Positions 12,130-23,647 of a stretch of DNA of 64,000 nucleotides are shown here, piece by piece. The position numbers and the translations under genes were made by a program. The first letter of the stretch is position 1. Each line of letters begins with the position of its first letter. Source of the stretch: Clarireedia homoeocarpa (lineage: Eukaryota; Ascomycota; Leotiomycetes; Helotiales; Rutstroemiaceae); contig LNKV01000001.1 of the NCBI GenBank assembly GCA_001465935.1, positions 930,001-994,000 on the forward strand. Reading direction: 5' to 3'. The notes under the pieces are model-generated. The model saw nothing but the letters and a program-made list of their open reading frames with translations, made no database searches and was not told where the DNA came from.

Positions 12130-13192
12130 ATGGACATCCCAATTGCAGCCAACATTCTCGGAACGTTGGGCGCTGTATGCTGGTCCATTCAGGCAAGCTT
12201 TTCCCACCTCGTTGTACCTCATCGCTAACTCAAAGCACAGCTAATCCCCCAAATCATAATCAACTATCGCCGGCAGCATGCAATTGGACTCCAGCAGTCA
12301 ATGATGCTACTTTGGGCATGTGCTGGAGTGCCATTGGGTGCATACAATATAGCGTCAGGATTCAATATTGCGTTGCAAGTGCAACCTCAAATTCTGACCG
12401 TACTGAGTTTAATCACTTGGGGCCAGTGTTTCTATTATGGTGAGGTACGTTCAAGTTGTCGATAGCGTTCTTATAGAGAACGTCTTGTATGAACTCTCCA
12501 TGTTGATTCATGTAGGGCTGGACTAAAACTAAATGTCTTGCAACTACTGGTGTCATTGGGATATTGTTTAGCGGCATAGAAGTGGCGCTGGTGGAGGCAT
12601 TGATGGTACACAGTCCATCTTTCGAACCAGTGACAGGAGTTCGCTAACCCCCAACCAGGCAGGCCAAAGGCGGGATCATCAATGGCCCGTTATATTGATG
12701 GGAGTTTTATCTACGGTATTACTATCAGCTGGTGTGCTCAGACACTACTTTGATATCTATATTCATCGTACAGTTCGGGGGATATCTTTCATTTTTGTCG
12801 GCATTGATGCTGCAGGCGATGTATTTTCACTTGTTTCGGTTTGTAAGTTTGTCAAAGCATCGACCGCAGGCCAGGCACTGATGTTATATTTAGTCTTCCA
12901 ATCCCACCTGGATATTCTTGGAATCGTTATATATTCTACAGAGTTCTTACTTTGGTGTGGCGTCTTTGCTTGCGGTGGTTATTTCAACCTCCTGCCCTGG
13001 ATCAAGAGCCGAACGCGAAACGTGCCAAAACGCGACTCGAGAGTGCAAACTGTCGCTGCAAATCACGCAAATGTGGTGCAAATAGAAGAAGGGACTTCCC
13101 ATGATATAGAATTGAATAGAATTGATTCTTCGGGTTCAAGAACCGTGTTCAGAACCCCCGGATCAATTGCTAGCGCGGAAAGAATTGCATGA
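12130..13192 (+). CDS. PQ-loop repeat membrane protein
   Basis: Five exons (12130-12192, 12241-12444, 12516-12605, 12659-12842, 12894-13192) give 279 residues. The first PQ-loop motif is built across the first intron: WSIQ joins LIPQIIINYRR, the classic Trp...Pro-Gln signature of PQ-loop transporters. A second region (IDAAGDVFSLVSV then FFQSHLDILGIVIYS) corresponds to the second repeat, where the PQ pair is less obvious. About six or seven hydrophobic segments are visible. The C-terminal tail is polar. Intron 1 starts with GC (GCAAGC), so this is a GC-AG intron; its position is fixed by the conserved motif. PQ-loop proteins include the yeast vacuolar amino acid exporters Ypq1-3 and lysosomal cystinosin. 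The substrate here cannot be read from the sequence. Confidence 0.85.
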
Positions 13193-14346
13193 CAGCAGTT
13201 TCCTTCACGTCGCCAAAGTTGGCAACCACGAGGTAGTTGATGTGGTTTCGCATGTACAAAGGCTCTACTTGTCATCGAAGAAGCGGTCTTCATACCTACC
13301 CATTATTCACACCAGATCAAGACTTTAGCACTTGCTCAATCCCAACTTTGGTTAGTCAAAGGAAACAGACTGTCCCATGCAACAATTTAATACCATGGAA
13401 CCTGCAATAGAGAAGTATCAACTTGGTTTGTTTTCCGACCCTCTAAGATTATCTAAGGAGTCAACATGTGCTAACCACAGGAGGACCAGAATATTTTGCC
13501 TTCGAGTCGAATAATCCCCTTACAGCACCTATTACAGCTGAGACCCTGAAGATACATAGAAGAATAGCCTTTTTCGTTAGGACTTTGCAACAAATATCAT
13601 TCCTTCTATGCATTATACTCCGGATATCCATGCAGGTTGGCCCGAAGACGTGGTGGTGTCGACATCCGATCGCGGCAGAACTCTGCTTTAGATGGACCAT
13701 TTTGCAGTTGCGAACTTGTTCTTCCGTCGGCCCTCTTACCAAGATGTTGAGAAGATGACATCGCATGACGTCGTTTATGAGCAACTCAGATTATAGCTGG
13801 ATCACGCCTGGCTGTTCGTCTTCGGGGCTGCTGCTTTTATGATATAATTCTGATCGTCTTACATATGCGATCAAGGACCAATATCATAGTTTGGATGGGA
13901 ATGAGCCGGGATACATAGCTCGTTGGATTTTGAATACCATGCTCTTCCTCGAATAAGTTCCAAACAGAGATTGCTGTCGCCGGGTGTTTGGGGTTTACTG
14001 AGTGTGTACGACTGGTGGTGCTTGTATAGAGTGTTGGTCGTGCAGTAGACTCAGAGGCAATTAGAGCTGGTAGATGGCGGAGATCACGGTTTGGCCGATT
14101 AGAAAGACCATTTGTCTACAGCGCAGTCTAGTTTCTGAGAGTGTATTGTTAGCTGCTTAATGTAAACAAATCATTGTTTGATAATCACGTCACTGTGTTT
14201 CACCCAAACATAATTAAAATCCAAGAGCTGCTTTGGAAGCTGGTGAAAGTTGCTTAGTCACGATTTCGCGTGTGTTACGACCGCGTCGAGCAAACGCGAC
14301 TCGGAGACGACGAGGGGAAGACAAACAACTTTTTAAATCGGCAATC
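13193..14346. other. Intergenic, no gene seen
   Basis: Spacer between the PQ-loop gene and the kinetochore gene. Overlapping short frames near 13460-13784 on both strands have no motif and no partner exon, so they were not called. Confidence 0.5.
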
Positions 14347-16441
14347 ATGGACTCTAGTATGTCATATTGATTTCGAATCGCGTAAAATGCTAATAGATTG
14401 TAGCTAGAGAAGAGCGTATGCAGCAACGGCTTCGAGGAGCACAGTAAGTTTCAAAATGATGCCGCCTTGAAATTACAGCACAATTAACGAAATAACGACA
14501 GACGTCAAGTTAAAGATGTCGACTTTGGATTTATGTTCCCAGTCCTTACAGCGGCAGATCCTGCGCCATCGGCACCCTCATCAGCTCCAGCGAACCTAAA
14601 TTCACTTTCAATTGCTCCCACAAATCCAGCTACCCCTCAACCAGAAGCGCCTCCGCAACTGTCCTCTCAAACGCCAGCTACCGCAAGTAGAAGCCGTGGC
14701 AGACCGCAGAATATTCTTGAAATACAATCGGCCAATGTGTCGCGGTCAAGTACTGGAAACGATGCGAACACATCTGCAAAGAGAAGGAAATTAGCAACCG
14801 ACGAACCACCATCTTCTTCAACTAGAAGTATGCGATCCTCTCGAAGTACAGCTAGACAAGATATCTATGATATTCCCGACGATGAGGAGGATTCACAGCA
14901 AGCTTCATTAGGAAAGTCGAGTCTCACAATTTCGCAAGATGTATCGACAATGGAAGCACAAATCTCAACTCCAGTTCCCTCGGTCGAAGCGGCTCCTGCG
15001 GAACCAATTGAGGCTCTTGCGGAGGTTGGAGGTTCAAACGAAGTGGGAACTGCGGAAGATGCGCAGCTTGTTTCAGAAGTCTTGGATCCGGATGGGCCAT
15101 CACAAGATGATACTGAGGTTGCCGTGGAGCCAAGTAAACCCAGGAAGTCTACAGGACGGCCTCCGCGAAATAAGCGAAAGAGAGATGAATCCATCGCAGA
15201 AAATGCTGCAGCAGAAAAACCTATAGCTAGTGAAGTTGACCCGCTGAGTACTCTCAACGACGAATCTGAAGAAGCTCCTGCACAAGAGTTACGACGGTCA
15301 CGCAGAAGATCATCCGACCAAGTAGAACAAACCGACAAGGCTGAGCAAGATGTGGAGGGTGTTGAAGAATACGCAGAAGCCATTGACGACCACGAAGCCG
15401 CAGCCAGACTCAATAAATACAAAGGAAGAAGGGTATCTAGAAATGTTCTTGCTTCAGACTCGTCGATCTCTGAAGATGAACCTCCAGTTATGCCGCCAGT
15501 CAGTAGGAAGAAAGATCGGCCACGACAAGCTACAAGTCCGGTACAACAACGCCAACCAGCACCGCCCAAAGCTAAAGGTCAGAAAGCAGATAAGGCGAAG
15601 AAAACAGAGAAGGCCAGCAGAAAACGGAAAGTGCGTGAAGGCAGTCCTATTCCGGTCACAGTCCATCGTCTGACTAGCGGTCCTGTATACGATGTAGATG
15701 ACTCTGATGCGGATATTCTCAATTCTGAGATACCTTGCGCACAGAGGGCCGGTGTCAATGCTGTGGATGTTCTTAGTCAAATCTGCCAGGAATTGGTCAC
15801 TGCTGGTCTCGAGACTCTTGGGGAGAACATGATCAAGACACAAGATGCGCCCTTGAGGCTAGAATACAAGACGAAGATGAAAGCTGTGGAAACCTTCAAT
15901 AAAGAGTTAAATGTTCGATTATTGGAACATGTAAGTACTTCCCTCGAAGAGAAGATTGCCTATGTTAATTTTGTCAAAGACAATCAACCTTGACAACGCT
16001 TATGCTTTGGAGAAACGATTACGGGAAGGTCAAAAGAAGAAGCTTCTACTGCGTGAAGAGATCCTTCGAGTACGCGCTGAACGCGAGCAAGTTGCCCTGC
16101 GCATGGACGAGATTCGGATTGCCCATGAAAAAGAATCAAACGAAGCACATGTAAGTTACCATTTTCAACACCACGTCTTCTTTGTTTTGTTAACCATAAA
16201 ACCATAGCAACGAGAGTCCATTAATAGAACAGCACATGACATCGAGCTTGCTCTCGATCGGGGCAGAGGCTCTTCAGATGCAACTGATGATGGCAAACCA
16301 AACATTGAAGTAATGCTTAAAAGAGTAGCAGCCGAAGCAAGTAGCAAGACTGACAGTGGAGGTATTTTGAAACAAATCAAGGCGTTTAATGCTTTCATGG
16401 AACGGGCGGCTCTGGCGTTAGAAGGAAGAAAAACTGGATAA
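14347..16441 (+). CDS. Inner kinetochore protein CENP-U/Ame1 (Mis17-like)
   Basis: Five exons (14347-14356, 14404-14443, 14502-15930, 15980-16150, 16208-16441) give 627 residues. The start is set by the conserved N-terminus REERMQQRLRGAQ, which is split over two tiny exons. Residues about 28-400 are disordered and acidic/Ser-rich, with two AT-hook-like motifs (SRGRPQN and TGRPPRNKRKR). The C-terminal third holds the fungal Ame1 domain: HRLTSGPVYDVDDSD, GVNAVDVLSQICQELV, then a long coiled coil (TINLDNAYALEKRL, LREEILRVRAEREQVALRMD). In yeast, Ame1 pairs with Okp1 (CENP-Q) in the COMA part of the inner kinetochore and contacts the Mis12 complex through its N-terminus, which fits the conserved basic N-terminal motif. 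The fourth exon uses an AAG acceptor. The gene looks complete and converges with the spindle-pole gene downstream. Confidence 0.87.
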
Positions 16442-17395
16442 GTGTATTATGGATGGATGGACAAATGGATATGATACCCTGTTTATGACCAATGTAATTT
16501 TGCGGGTCTGAAAATCTGTAGGAATAGGACAATTGAATAGTTGCAGCTAGCTATGTGCTTGGACTGCCTGCTTCTCTGTTCTACGAAATTTTGCATGACT
16601 TCCACATGCTGTGGATGTTTTCCGCAATAGATTTAACTCTCCTTTCCATCTTACCAGTGGTACGCTCAAACTTAATATGGCAGCAACATCTAACTCGCAA
16701 AGGGCGGTGGTCAAATACCGATCATGCTATTGCGAGATAGATGCTGGGCGGAGGCAAGAAAGACTGTAGATCTCAACATATCATCGCTGCTAGCATACAT
16801 AAAGTGACTATGGCCCGGTGATTTTCGAGATTCCTATTCTTAACTCGAAGACATTTATAAGCAGTGTATATGTGGCAATAATTCACAGAAAGAACTTCAA
16901 GCTTCGCAAATCCTCCCACAAATAGTATGAACGTTAATATATATTCTTGAGACTTGAATGATGAATCCATCGGGATTCAAATCATGTCTGGACGAGTGAA
17001 GCAAGAGTGTTTGCACACGTGGGAATCACCCAAAATCAGCCACAATTTCAAATGGCACAGGAATTTATTTATTTTATTTTTCATTGATAGACTGATTGAC
17101 TACCTGAATTTCAGGGTAATAACACTAACTGGCACTCTTGTGGTGCCGATTAACGTAAACATCCTGTTGAACCTGAACAGAAACCCTGAAAATCCCTAAA
17201 CCCCATGACAAAAGAGTCTCGATAATCCCCGAAGACCCTATAACCTCGGGTGACCAATACTCCCTCCCTAATAATGCTGATGATCCAATACTCCTCATAC
17301 CAAAACCTATCCAACACAACACCATTTTTCTCATGTACAAAAGCAACAACCCAACCCAGTGGTATCCGACCGTAAACTCCAAGCAGTTTCCAAAT
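16442..17395. other. Intergenic between convergent genes
   Basis: 3' flanks of CENP-U (plus) and the spindle-pole coiled-coil gene (minus). No coding potential or RNA gene was recognised. Confidence 0.5.
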
Positions 17396-19984
17396 CTACA
17401 AGCTGCATGCAATATCCTTGAGTGAGTATACAAGCTCTGCCATCTTGTCCAATTCCGCCAGGCTGGCATCCAACTGCTTCTTGACGCCTCGTCGATGTTT
17501 ACCATTAACTTCCTTGTCTAGCTTCAAATAATCAGTGGCCTTGCCCTGATATTCCTTTTCCAACTTGGCCAACTGTGTTTTAAGATTCACCGTAATCTTT
17601 CGAAGAGCCGCCTTTGGATCTTCACATGGTCGCATGGTAACATCTCCATCGAAATCTATTTCCACGTCGACTTCCTTGTTTCGTTGAGCTGCCTTGGTGA
17701 GCTCACTCTGGAATTCCGTCTTCTCTCGTTGAAGATTCTTGATCTCCTTTTTGTAATGTTCCTCGGAATAATGCACCTGGACCTTATGGTCCTGAATTTG
17801 TTGTTGCAATTTTCGCTGTTCGACAAGCAAGTCGTCGTTCTTCACTTTCATTTCTTTGAAAGCTTCAAGAATTTCGTTGTATCGATCAGCAGTTTCATCG
17901 CGTTGATCCGAAGCTTCAGCGAGATGTTTTCTTGCTTCATCACGTTCGTATGTAGTTTGGTGATGGTCGTCAGCTGCCTTGCCGAGTTGTTTGACAATGT
18001 GCTTCCGTTGTTCGGCTGCTGATTCAAGTTGTTGATAAGCTTCGTCGCGTTCATAGGTGGCAGTATTGCGTTGCTTAGTGATTTCGTTACGTTGCTTTAC
18101 AGCTTCTTTTTGCTGTCTAATTGCTTCGTCGCGTTGTCTGATAGCACCTTCGCGTTGTTTAATGGCTGTGTTTCGCTCATTGTTGGCCTCATCACGTTCG
18201 TTAATGGCTTCGTCACGTTCGTTGATAGCTGTATCGCGTTCATTGCTGACCAATTCGATCTGCATGTTCTGTTCGGTAATAGTTCGCTCATAGGCATCGA
18301 TTTGTGCATTGGCATCTAGTAGTATCGTAAGTAATCAATTGAGAAAATCATCAAAGGGAATATACTTACTTTTAAGATCCTCCGCAAGTTTCTTGTGTCC
18401 TTCATCGACACATCTACTATCTTCTGTAGCACTATCTCGGCGGACGTTCTGAGGTGAGTGTGAATCAATGATGGTTTGTTGATGTTGATTTTTAGCTTGG
18501 AGCTCTTTGTATTGCTTTTCGAAAGCAGCATTGGTAATTTCCAGCTGCGAAATCCGTTGTTGAAGCAATTCGATGGAGAAGTAAATTTCCTTCTCTTCCT
18601 CTGGCATAGGAATCTTTCCAATGACTTCAATATTCTTTGCCGCCGATGAGGATTGATAAGCGGTATTGGAAAATCGAGATGCCGGTTTTCCAGTTTGGGT
18701 AGTATCCTTGTAATTACCGTTGACAAGCTCAGTAAGGCCAGCCATTTCGGGCAACAGGAATGAGGATTGTGTTGGGTTTGGTGCGGAAGTAGACACTGTT
18801 AAAGTATTATTGGCAGCGTAAGTAGAAGTAGAGGGTCCAGCACGGAGTTCTGAATGGCGAGCCATGTTGAGGGAGCTTTCTGAGCACTCATCAATTTGAG
18901 CATGGAGCTCAGATAGTGTTCGTCTTTGGCCGTTGACGGTACGACTCGCATTAGAGACGTAATTGGTGGCCTTGGTAGTGGTGTGAGGTCGTTGTCTAGG
19001 AAGTATGTTTTCCTTGTCGGCAACCGGATCCTTCCTTGCCTTTCTCTCGTTGTGTTCGAGGAAGGTGTTGTTGTGTTCGATCTTTTGGAAGAGTTTATCG
19101 ACCAAAGCATCTTTTCGTGCTTTTTTCTCATTCTGGCTACGGAAGGTGTTGTGGGCATCGGAGTGTTGTGAAAGGTTAAAAGTTAAAGAATTGTCTTTGG
19201 CGTTGCCAGTAGGGGCATTGTGCATGTCGTATGGGGCGGTTTTGACAATGCGCTTCGTTGCGTTTGCAGCTTGAACCGACTCGGCCAATGGTGTTGGGTT
19301 AAGTCCAGAAGATGAATTAAGTCTTTCGGGTAATTTGGATTTGGATCCAGATCCACGGCATGGTGTTTGATCCTCGATTTTTGAGCGATCAGCTTCAATG
19401 GAATTGGTTTGTTCTCGAATGGATCCAGAAGTAAAATCCGGAAAGGCGGTGTCGAGGTATGAGGTAGTCAATGGGGCCATTGGCTCACGTCTTGGAGTCC
19501 ATCGACCACATTTCTTTGCAGTGTCGCGAATTTCCGGAACCCTGTTCTTCTTGCGTTCTTGACGTTCGATTTCGAGTTGTGTGGAACAGAAAACCTCTTC
19601 ATCGGTTGCATCTGGATTCCACAGGGCGGACAATTCGGATTGAGTGCTTATAGTCGCATGTTGTGTGCTTGCTGAATTTCGACGAATTTCTTGAGGTCCA
19701 GTCGAGGATGCGATTGAAATATCGGCTTGAGTTCGGTGGTTTTGGAATCGAGTTGCAGGTCGTCCTCGACTGTTGTGGGATTGGTAGGTTGATGTGCTTG
19801 ATGTAACGTCGGCTTCCAGTCGCCCAGCAGATTCTTTGGCCATACTGTCGTAGATATCTCTGGCAGATGCGTCGTTCAATGATGCGATATCCGATTGAGA
19901 GGAATCGTTTCTGATGTTACGGAAAATGCGTTCTTGTGACGCGCTGCGAATTCTCGAGTTGGGTGAAAGCCAGGCTGAAGCCAT
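17396..19984 (-). CDS. Spindle pole body coiled-coil protein, Ppc89-like
   Basis: Two exons on the minus strand (19984-18370 and 18315-17396; 54-bp intron GTAAGT...CTAG) give 844 residues. I chose the ATG at 19984 (MASAWLSPNSRIRS); the frame stays open upstream but looks like leader sequence. Residues 1-430 are polar and disordered, with a conserved-looking block near DEEVFCSTQLEIERQERK and RWTPRREPMAPLTTSYLD. Around residue 480 starts IPMPEEEKEIYFSIELLQQR, resembling the start of the centrosome-localisation coiled coil of fission yeast Ppc89. Next comes an unusual run of about eleven heptads of the ERDEAIN type and a further long coiled coil. The C-terminus has a shorter helical block (KLDKEVNGKHRRGVKKQLD). 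Ppc89 is a core spindle pole body scaffold, and that role is inferred from the coiled-coil match only. Another SPB or microtubule-organising coiled-coil protein is possible. Confidence 0.6.
18010..18244 (-). repeat. In-frame heptad repeat, about eleven 21-bp units
   Basis: Within the spindle-pole coiled-coil gene the minus strand encodes consecutive 7-residue units such as NERDTAI, NERDEAI, NERDEAN, KQREGAI, RQRDEAI and KQRNEIT. At DNA level they are degenerate 21-bp repeats (plus-strand core similar to gcttcgtcacgttcgtt). Each unit is one coiled-coil heptad, so the array can lengthen or shorten the rod without shifting frame. Confidence 0.85.
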
Positions 19985-21784
19985 CGTTGGCTGCTGACTG
20001 AAAGAAATACACGCGAAGTGTAGAAAGACGAAGTTCTTATGGTTCGTGAAAATGTGGTTGATGGAATTGCAGTGGTGAATTGGATTGTTTACAGATGAGA
20101 CGCGATGCGGCTGAAAATAAACAAATAATTGACCGAATTTGCTCAAGACAATGTTACTGACTGGATAAGAAACTGGGTGGGGAAAAGTGGCTGCATTATA
20201 TACCCGTCTGGGACTGGGCTCAATTACTAGCGTGTTTACACCAGCTCGCCATCTCAAACCGGGAACGATCTGCAAAAATTCTTAGAATTATTTTTTCAAG
20301 CCACAGCACTGTTTATCGTAGTTGTATATTTACATGAAAATAACAAGAAAAACCAGCTCTATCTTTTCATATATACACAGAAGCTGTACGATAAGTGTAC
20401 CGACAAAGATCGGGAAAAGATCGGGATCGCAGTCACATGTGCAATTGCTACTTGAGAAGGAGCAAGTAGAAGTCTATCTGTTGCGCTTCACGGCGTTCAA
20501 CCTTCAGCACTAGGTGCAATTCTTCACCTTGCAGAACGATTCAAAATTGGGAAGACTGAGAAAATCCGTACGCTTCTTTTCGTACCAGCCATGGACATCT
20601 TGCAGCAACACGGGTGCTGAGCAAGCCACCTTACTCGCACAGTCTTATCAACCTCCTTCGGCTTGATCTCCTAGCTTACCACGTTCCGACCTGATACGGG
20701 CGAGCCATTTTCGTTGATGAGTGATTCACTCCAACCGGCTTCCGATCCACCCCGTTATTGACTCGGAAGCGCATAGGGGAAGGGACGAGCCTGAATTGAT
20801 TTGAGTTGATATTATGAAATATCTGTCGCACGTGAAACTGCAGACATGCAATCGTCATTGTGGCGCGCAGAACCCTTTGCCTGCTACAAGCGGCGGCAGA
20901 GTTTCTCACTCTCACGTCCTTTAATATATCACTTCACAACCCGCGTTTTACTCACATGCCATTACACTGTCATTCTCGTTTCTCGGGGTTGATCACCCAG
21001 CCTCATAACTGTAGTAAGTTTTATTTAGTTTAGATACACCATTAACAATGGTCTCGTTTGGATTTGCAGAAGACAGGTCCTCGACGATAACATCGCCGCA
21101 TGTCACAGGGAATAGGTATCGTTGATTTCTTTACGGAGGTACTGCACAATAACACGCAAATGATCGTCCTACTGAGGCGGCGAACAGATGATATATCTTC
21201 TAATGACATACCGCAGCACAGCACGCTCCTCTATGGAACCCCGCTCATTCTCAAAGCAGCCGGGAATGAGGTCTCCTATCTCCCTAAGCTGTGCATAATG
21301 GGTGACTTGGACGATATGTCTTACCCTTCGTTCGGAGTTCAACCTACCTTGCCCATCTGCCACATCCAAAGTAGATGTTTATGTAGCAATGAGTAATACA
21401 CTGCGATCCGAGCAACCGTTGCTAGTATTTGGAAGACTAGAAGTACAGCCGCTTAGGCTGTCATAAATTTCAACAATGTTATGGCAACTTCGTAGAAGCT
21501 GCCACTTTTAATTGATATGATATGGCTGTGAATTTGTCATGGTTTCGATGCTCACAAGTTTAGCTAGTCCAGGTACTTTTACCGGGTCCCGCTGTCGTAG
21601 AATTAAGCTCACAAACTAATAGCGCCCTTGTAATACTACCTGTAACGGTTAGCTTCATGTTCTGCTGTGGGAAAATTTTGACACATCGGGCCCCTAGCAA
21701 CCGGATCATTTTTCAAAGAACAAGCCTGCGCATTCAGAACATTTTATCAATCTTATTACCAAGCGTCCCCGTCATCCACAAAAT
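19985..21784. other. Intergenic between divergent genes
   Basis: 1.8 kb separating the start codons of the spindle-pole gene (minus) and the URI-like gene (plus). An open frame at 21100-21396 (98 codons) has no recognisable motif and is not called. Nothing else stands out. Confidence 0.5.
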
Positions 21785-23647
21785 ATGGCGCACTCGATAA
21801 AAGACAGTTTCCTCGACCTTGAGAAACATCGACAACTTCTTGAGGACAACATTGCTACCCTACGAAAGGCTTTGCGCCACTGGCAAACCCTAGATGCAGA
21901 GTATGATGGCCTGAAAGAGGAGATTCTTTCCGTCGAACCTACCCCGAATCGCGAGGAGCTCGTATCCGTTGCGCGGAAATATGAAGCCGACCTAGTTACA
22001 GGGAAAGAAATCGAAGATATCTTAGGGGTGGGCACGGAAAGATCAACAGCGCAAGTTGTGAATATATTGGATAGGCGAATGGATTATGTTCAACAAAATG
22101 CGAGGACAATCGAGAAGCAAATTGAGGCCGCAGAGGAAAAACTGGCCAAAGCAACAATCATCAGTACACCTGAAGTGAGAAACGAGGAAGGGTTGCCTGT
22201 AATGGATATCATTGAGGAATTGGATGAGGACGGCAATGTCATTTCTTCGAGGATGTCTACCCCCGGGAGCGTGAAACCACAATTACTGGAAGCATTGCAG
22301 AAAGCTGGCATGATCGATTTGGAGTCTAAGCAGCAACTAGCCACAAATGAAGTCGCAAAAGAGGAACCTAGACCTGTCGCAAATATGCCTGGTGCGACCA
22401 AAGTTTCACCGGTGGAAAAAGCAGAGAAGGCTGCGGCCAAGTCTTCAAAACCATCACCAAAGCCAGCTAAAAAAGGGGTCAAATTTTCCGAAGACACGAA
22501 AGCAGAGACTGTTGAGCCAAAGCCGCAAAAATCTCAGGCAGCAAAGCGCATGGAAGAAATTATGAAATCTGCTAAAGAATCTGAGAAGCTTTCATCCGAG
22601 CCAGCAGTTATTCCTGCAGATGAATCCGAGGAAGATGCTGCCTTGCGACGAGACATGTTACAATATGGCATGTCCGAGGTGGGGTCAGTTGTAGCAGAAT
22701 TAAACCTCGAGGATGGAAGTGACTGGGAGTCTGAAGATTATGCTGACTATTCCGATACTGATGAGGACGAAGATGAGTTTGGTAGATCGAAAGGCAAAGT
22801 AGTGGATGACGAACTGCGACAGCAAATGATTGAGCTCGAGCAACGACTGGGTGTTAGGATGATGGAGAACGTCGGCAAGGATGCAGATGAAGACAAATAT
22901 GGTATGGTTCAAGAAGGAATTGGACGAATATCTGTCACTGGTGAGGATGTCAAGGTCACTGGCAAAGGAATTCTGACACCAGCCAAACCTGGGAAGAAGG
23001 AGAAGAATCAACCTACAGAATTGTCTTCTACTGAAAATCCTGAAAAGAAGAGCGTTCGCTTCGCTGAAGAACTGGATATTTCACCAGAGCCACAACCACC
23101 AGTCGCCTCTGAAACAAAGCAAGAGGCCAAAGTAGCACCTATCAGTGACATTGTGGAACGAAAAGCTCCTGGCCAAGCTTCTGTCGCTCCGAATCCACAG
23201 AAGCCGCCATCTCGCTTCAAGGCGGCTCGGTCCACGCCAAGCAGTGGTAATTATGGTGCACGTAGTTCTACCTCTACAAGCCACTCATCTTTGAAACTAT
23301 TCCCGGCCACTCCTTCAACACCTAAACCATTCTCTCAGCCTATTTTCGCACCGGCCGTGGAGAACCCTCGTCCAGTTCCCACTGGACCCGCTAATCGGAC
23401 ACTTGCTCCTCAGGTCGTGGAAAGAGATGTACCTCTTAATACAAACGCCGCTCCACCCGATGAACTTGATCCACAGCTCCTGCATCAAGAAGTTGCAACG
23501 GAGTATTATCGGATGAGAAACAGGATGATTGGGAAACAAGGTGGATTTATGAAAGAGGATGAAAGTGAAATTGTGCCATTCACAGAAGAAGAGGGTGGTC
23601 CGAAAAAAGTCAGTAGGTTTAAAGCCGCGAGATTGACAAAATCATAG
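21785..23647 (+). CDS. Unconventional prefoldin RPB5 interactor (URI/Bud27-type)
   Basis: A single uninterrupted frame of 620 residues. Residues 1-130 form a prefoldin-like helical hairpin: FLDLEKHRQLLEDNIATLRK, then WQTLDAEYDGLKEEI, and a second helix with LDRRMDYVQQNARTIEKQIE. The middle is acidic and disordered (GSDWESEDYADYSDTDEDED). Short basic motifs of the form SRFKAAR occur twice, near residue 480 and at the very C-terminus (VSRFKAARLTKS); I associate these with the DUF3835 region of fungal URI proteins. GVKFSEDT and SVRFAEE resemble protein phosphatase 1 docking sites (K/R-V-x-F), which is notable because human URI1 binds PP1gamma. Yeast Bud27 acts in RNA polymerase assembly and TOR-linked translation control. 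The family call is firm. Confidence 0.85.
   Translation: MAHSIKDSFLDLEKHRQLLEDNIATLRKALRHWQTLDAEYDGLKEEILSVEPTPNREELVSVARKYEADLVTGKEIEDILGVGTERSTAQVVNILDRRMDYVQQNARTIEKQIEAAEEKLAKATIISTPEVRNEEGLPVMDIIEELDEDGNVISSRMSTPGSVKPQLLEALQKAGMIDLESKQQLATNEVAKEEPRPVANMPGATKVSPVEKAEKAAAKSSKPSPKPAKKGVKFSEDTKAETVEPKPQKSQAAKRMEEIMKSAKESEKLSSEPAVIPADESEEDAALRRDMLQYGMSEVGSVVAELNLEDGSDWESEDYADYSDTDEDEDEFGRSKGKVVDDELRQQMIELEQRLGVRMMENVGKDADEDKYGMVQEGIGRISVTGEDVKVTGKGILTPAKPGKKEKNQPTELSSTENPEKKSVRFAEELDISPEPQPPVASETKQEAKVAPISDIVERKAPGQASVAPNPQKPPSRFKAARSTPSSGNYGARSSTSTSHSSLKLFPATPSTPKPFSQPIFAPAVENPRPVPTGPANRTLAPQVVERDVPLNTNAAPPDELDPQLLHQEVATEYYRMRNRMIGKQGGFMKEDESEIVPFTEEEGGPKKVSRFKAARLTKS

Noticed and set aside
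13461..13784. Overlapping frames on both strands
   Set aside because: They mirror each other and neither shows a motif.
14865..15569. 234-codon antisense frame opposite CENP-U
   Set aside because: Ser/Cys/Gly-rich mirror of an acidic disordered region; no motif.
21100..21396. 98-codon plus-strand frame between divergent genes
   Set aside because: No domain, not joined to other exons, low support.
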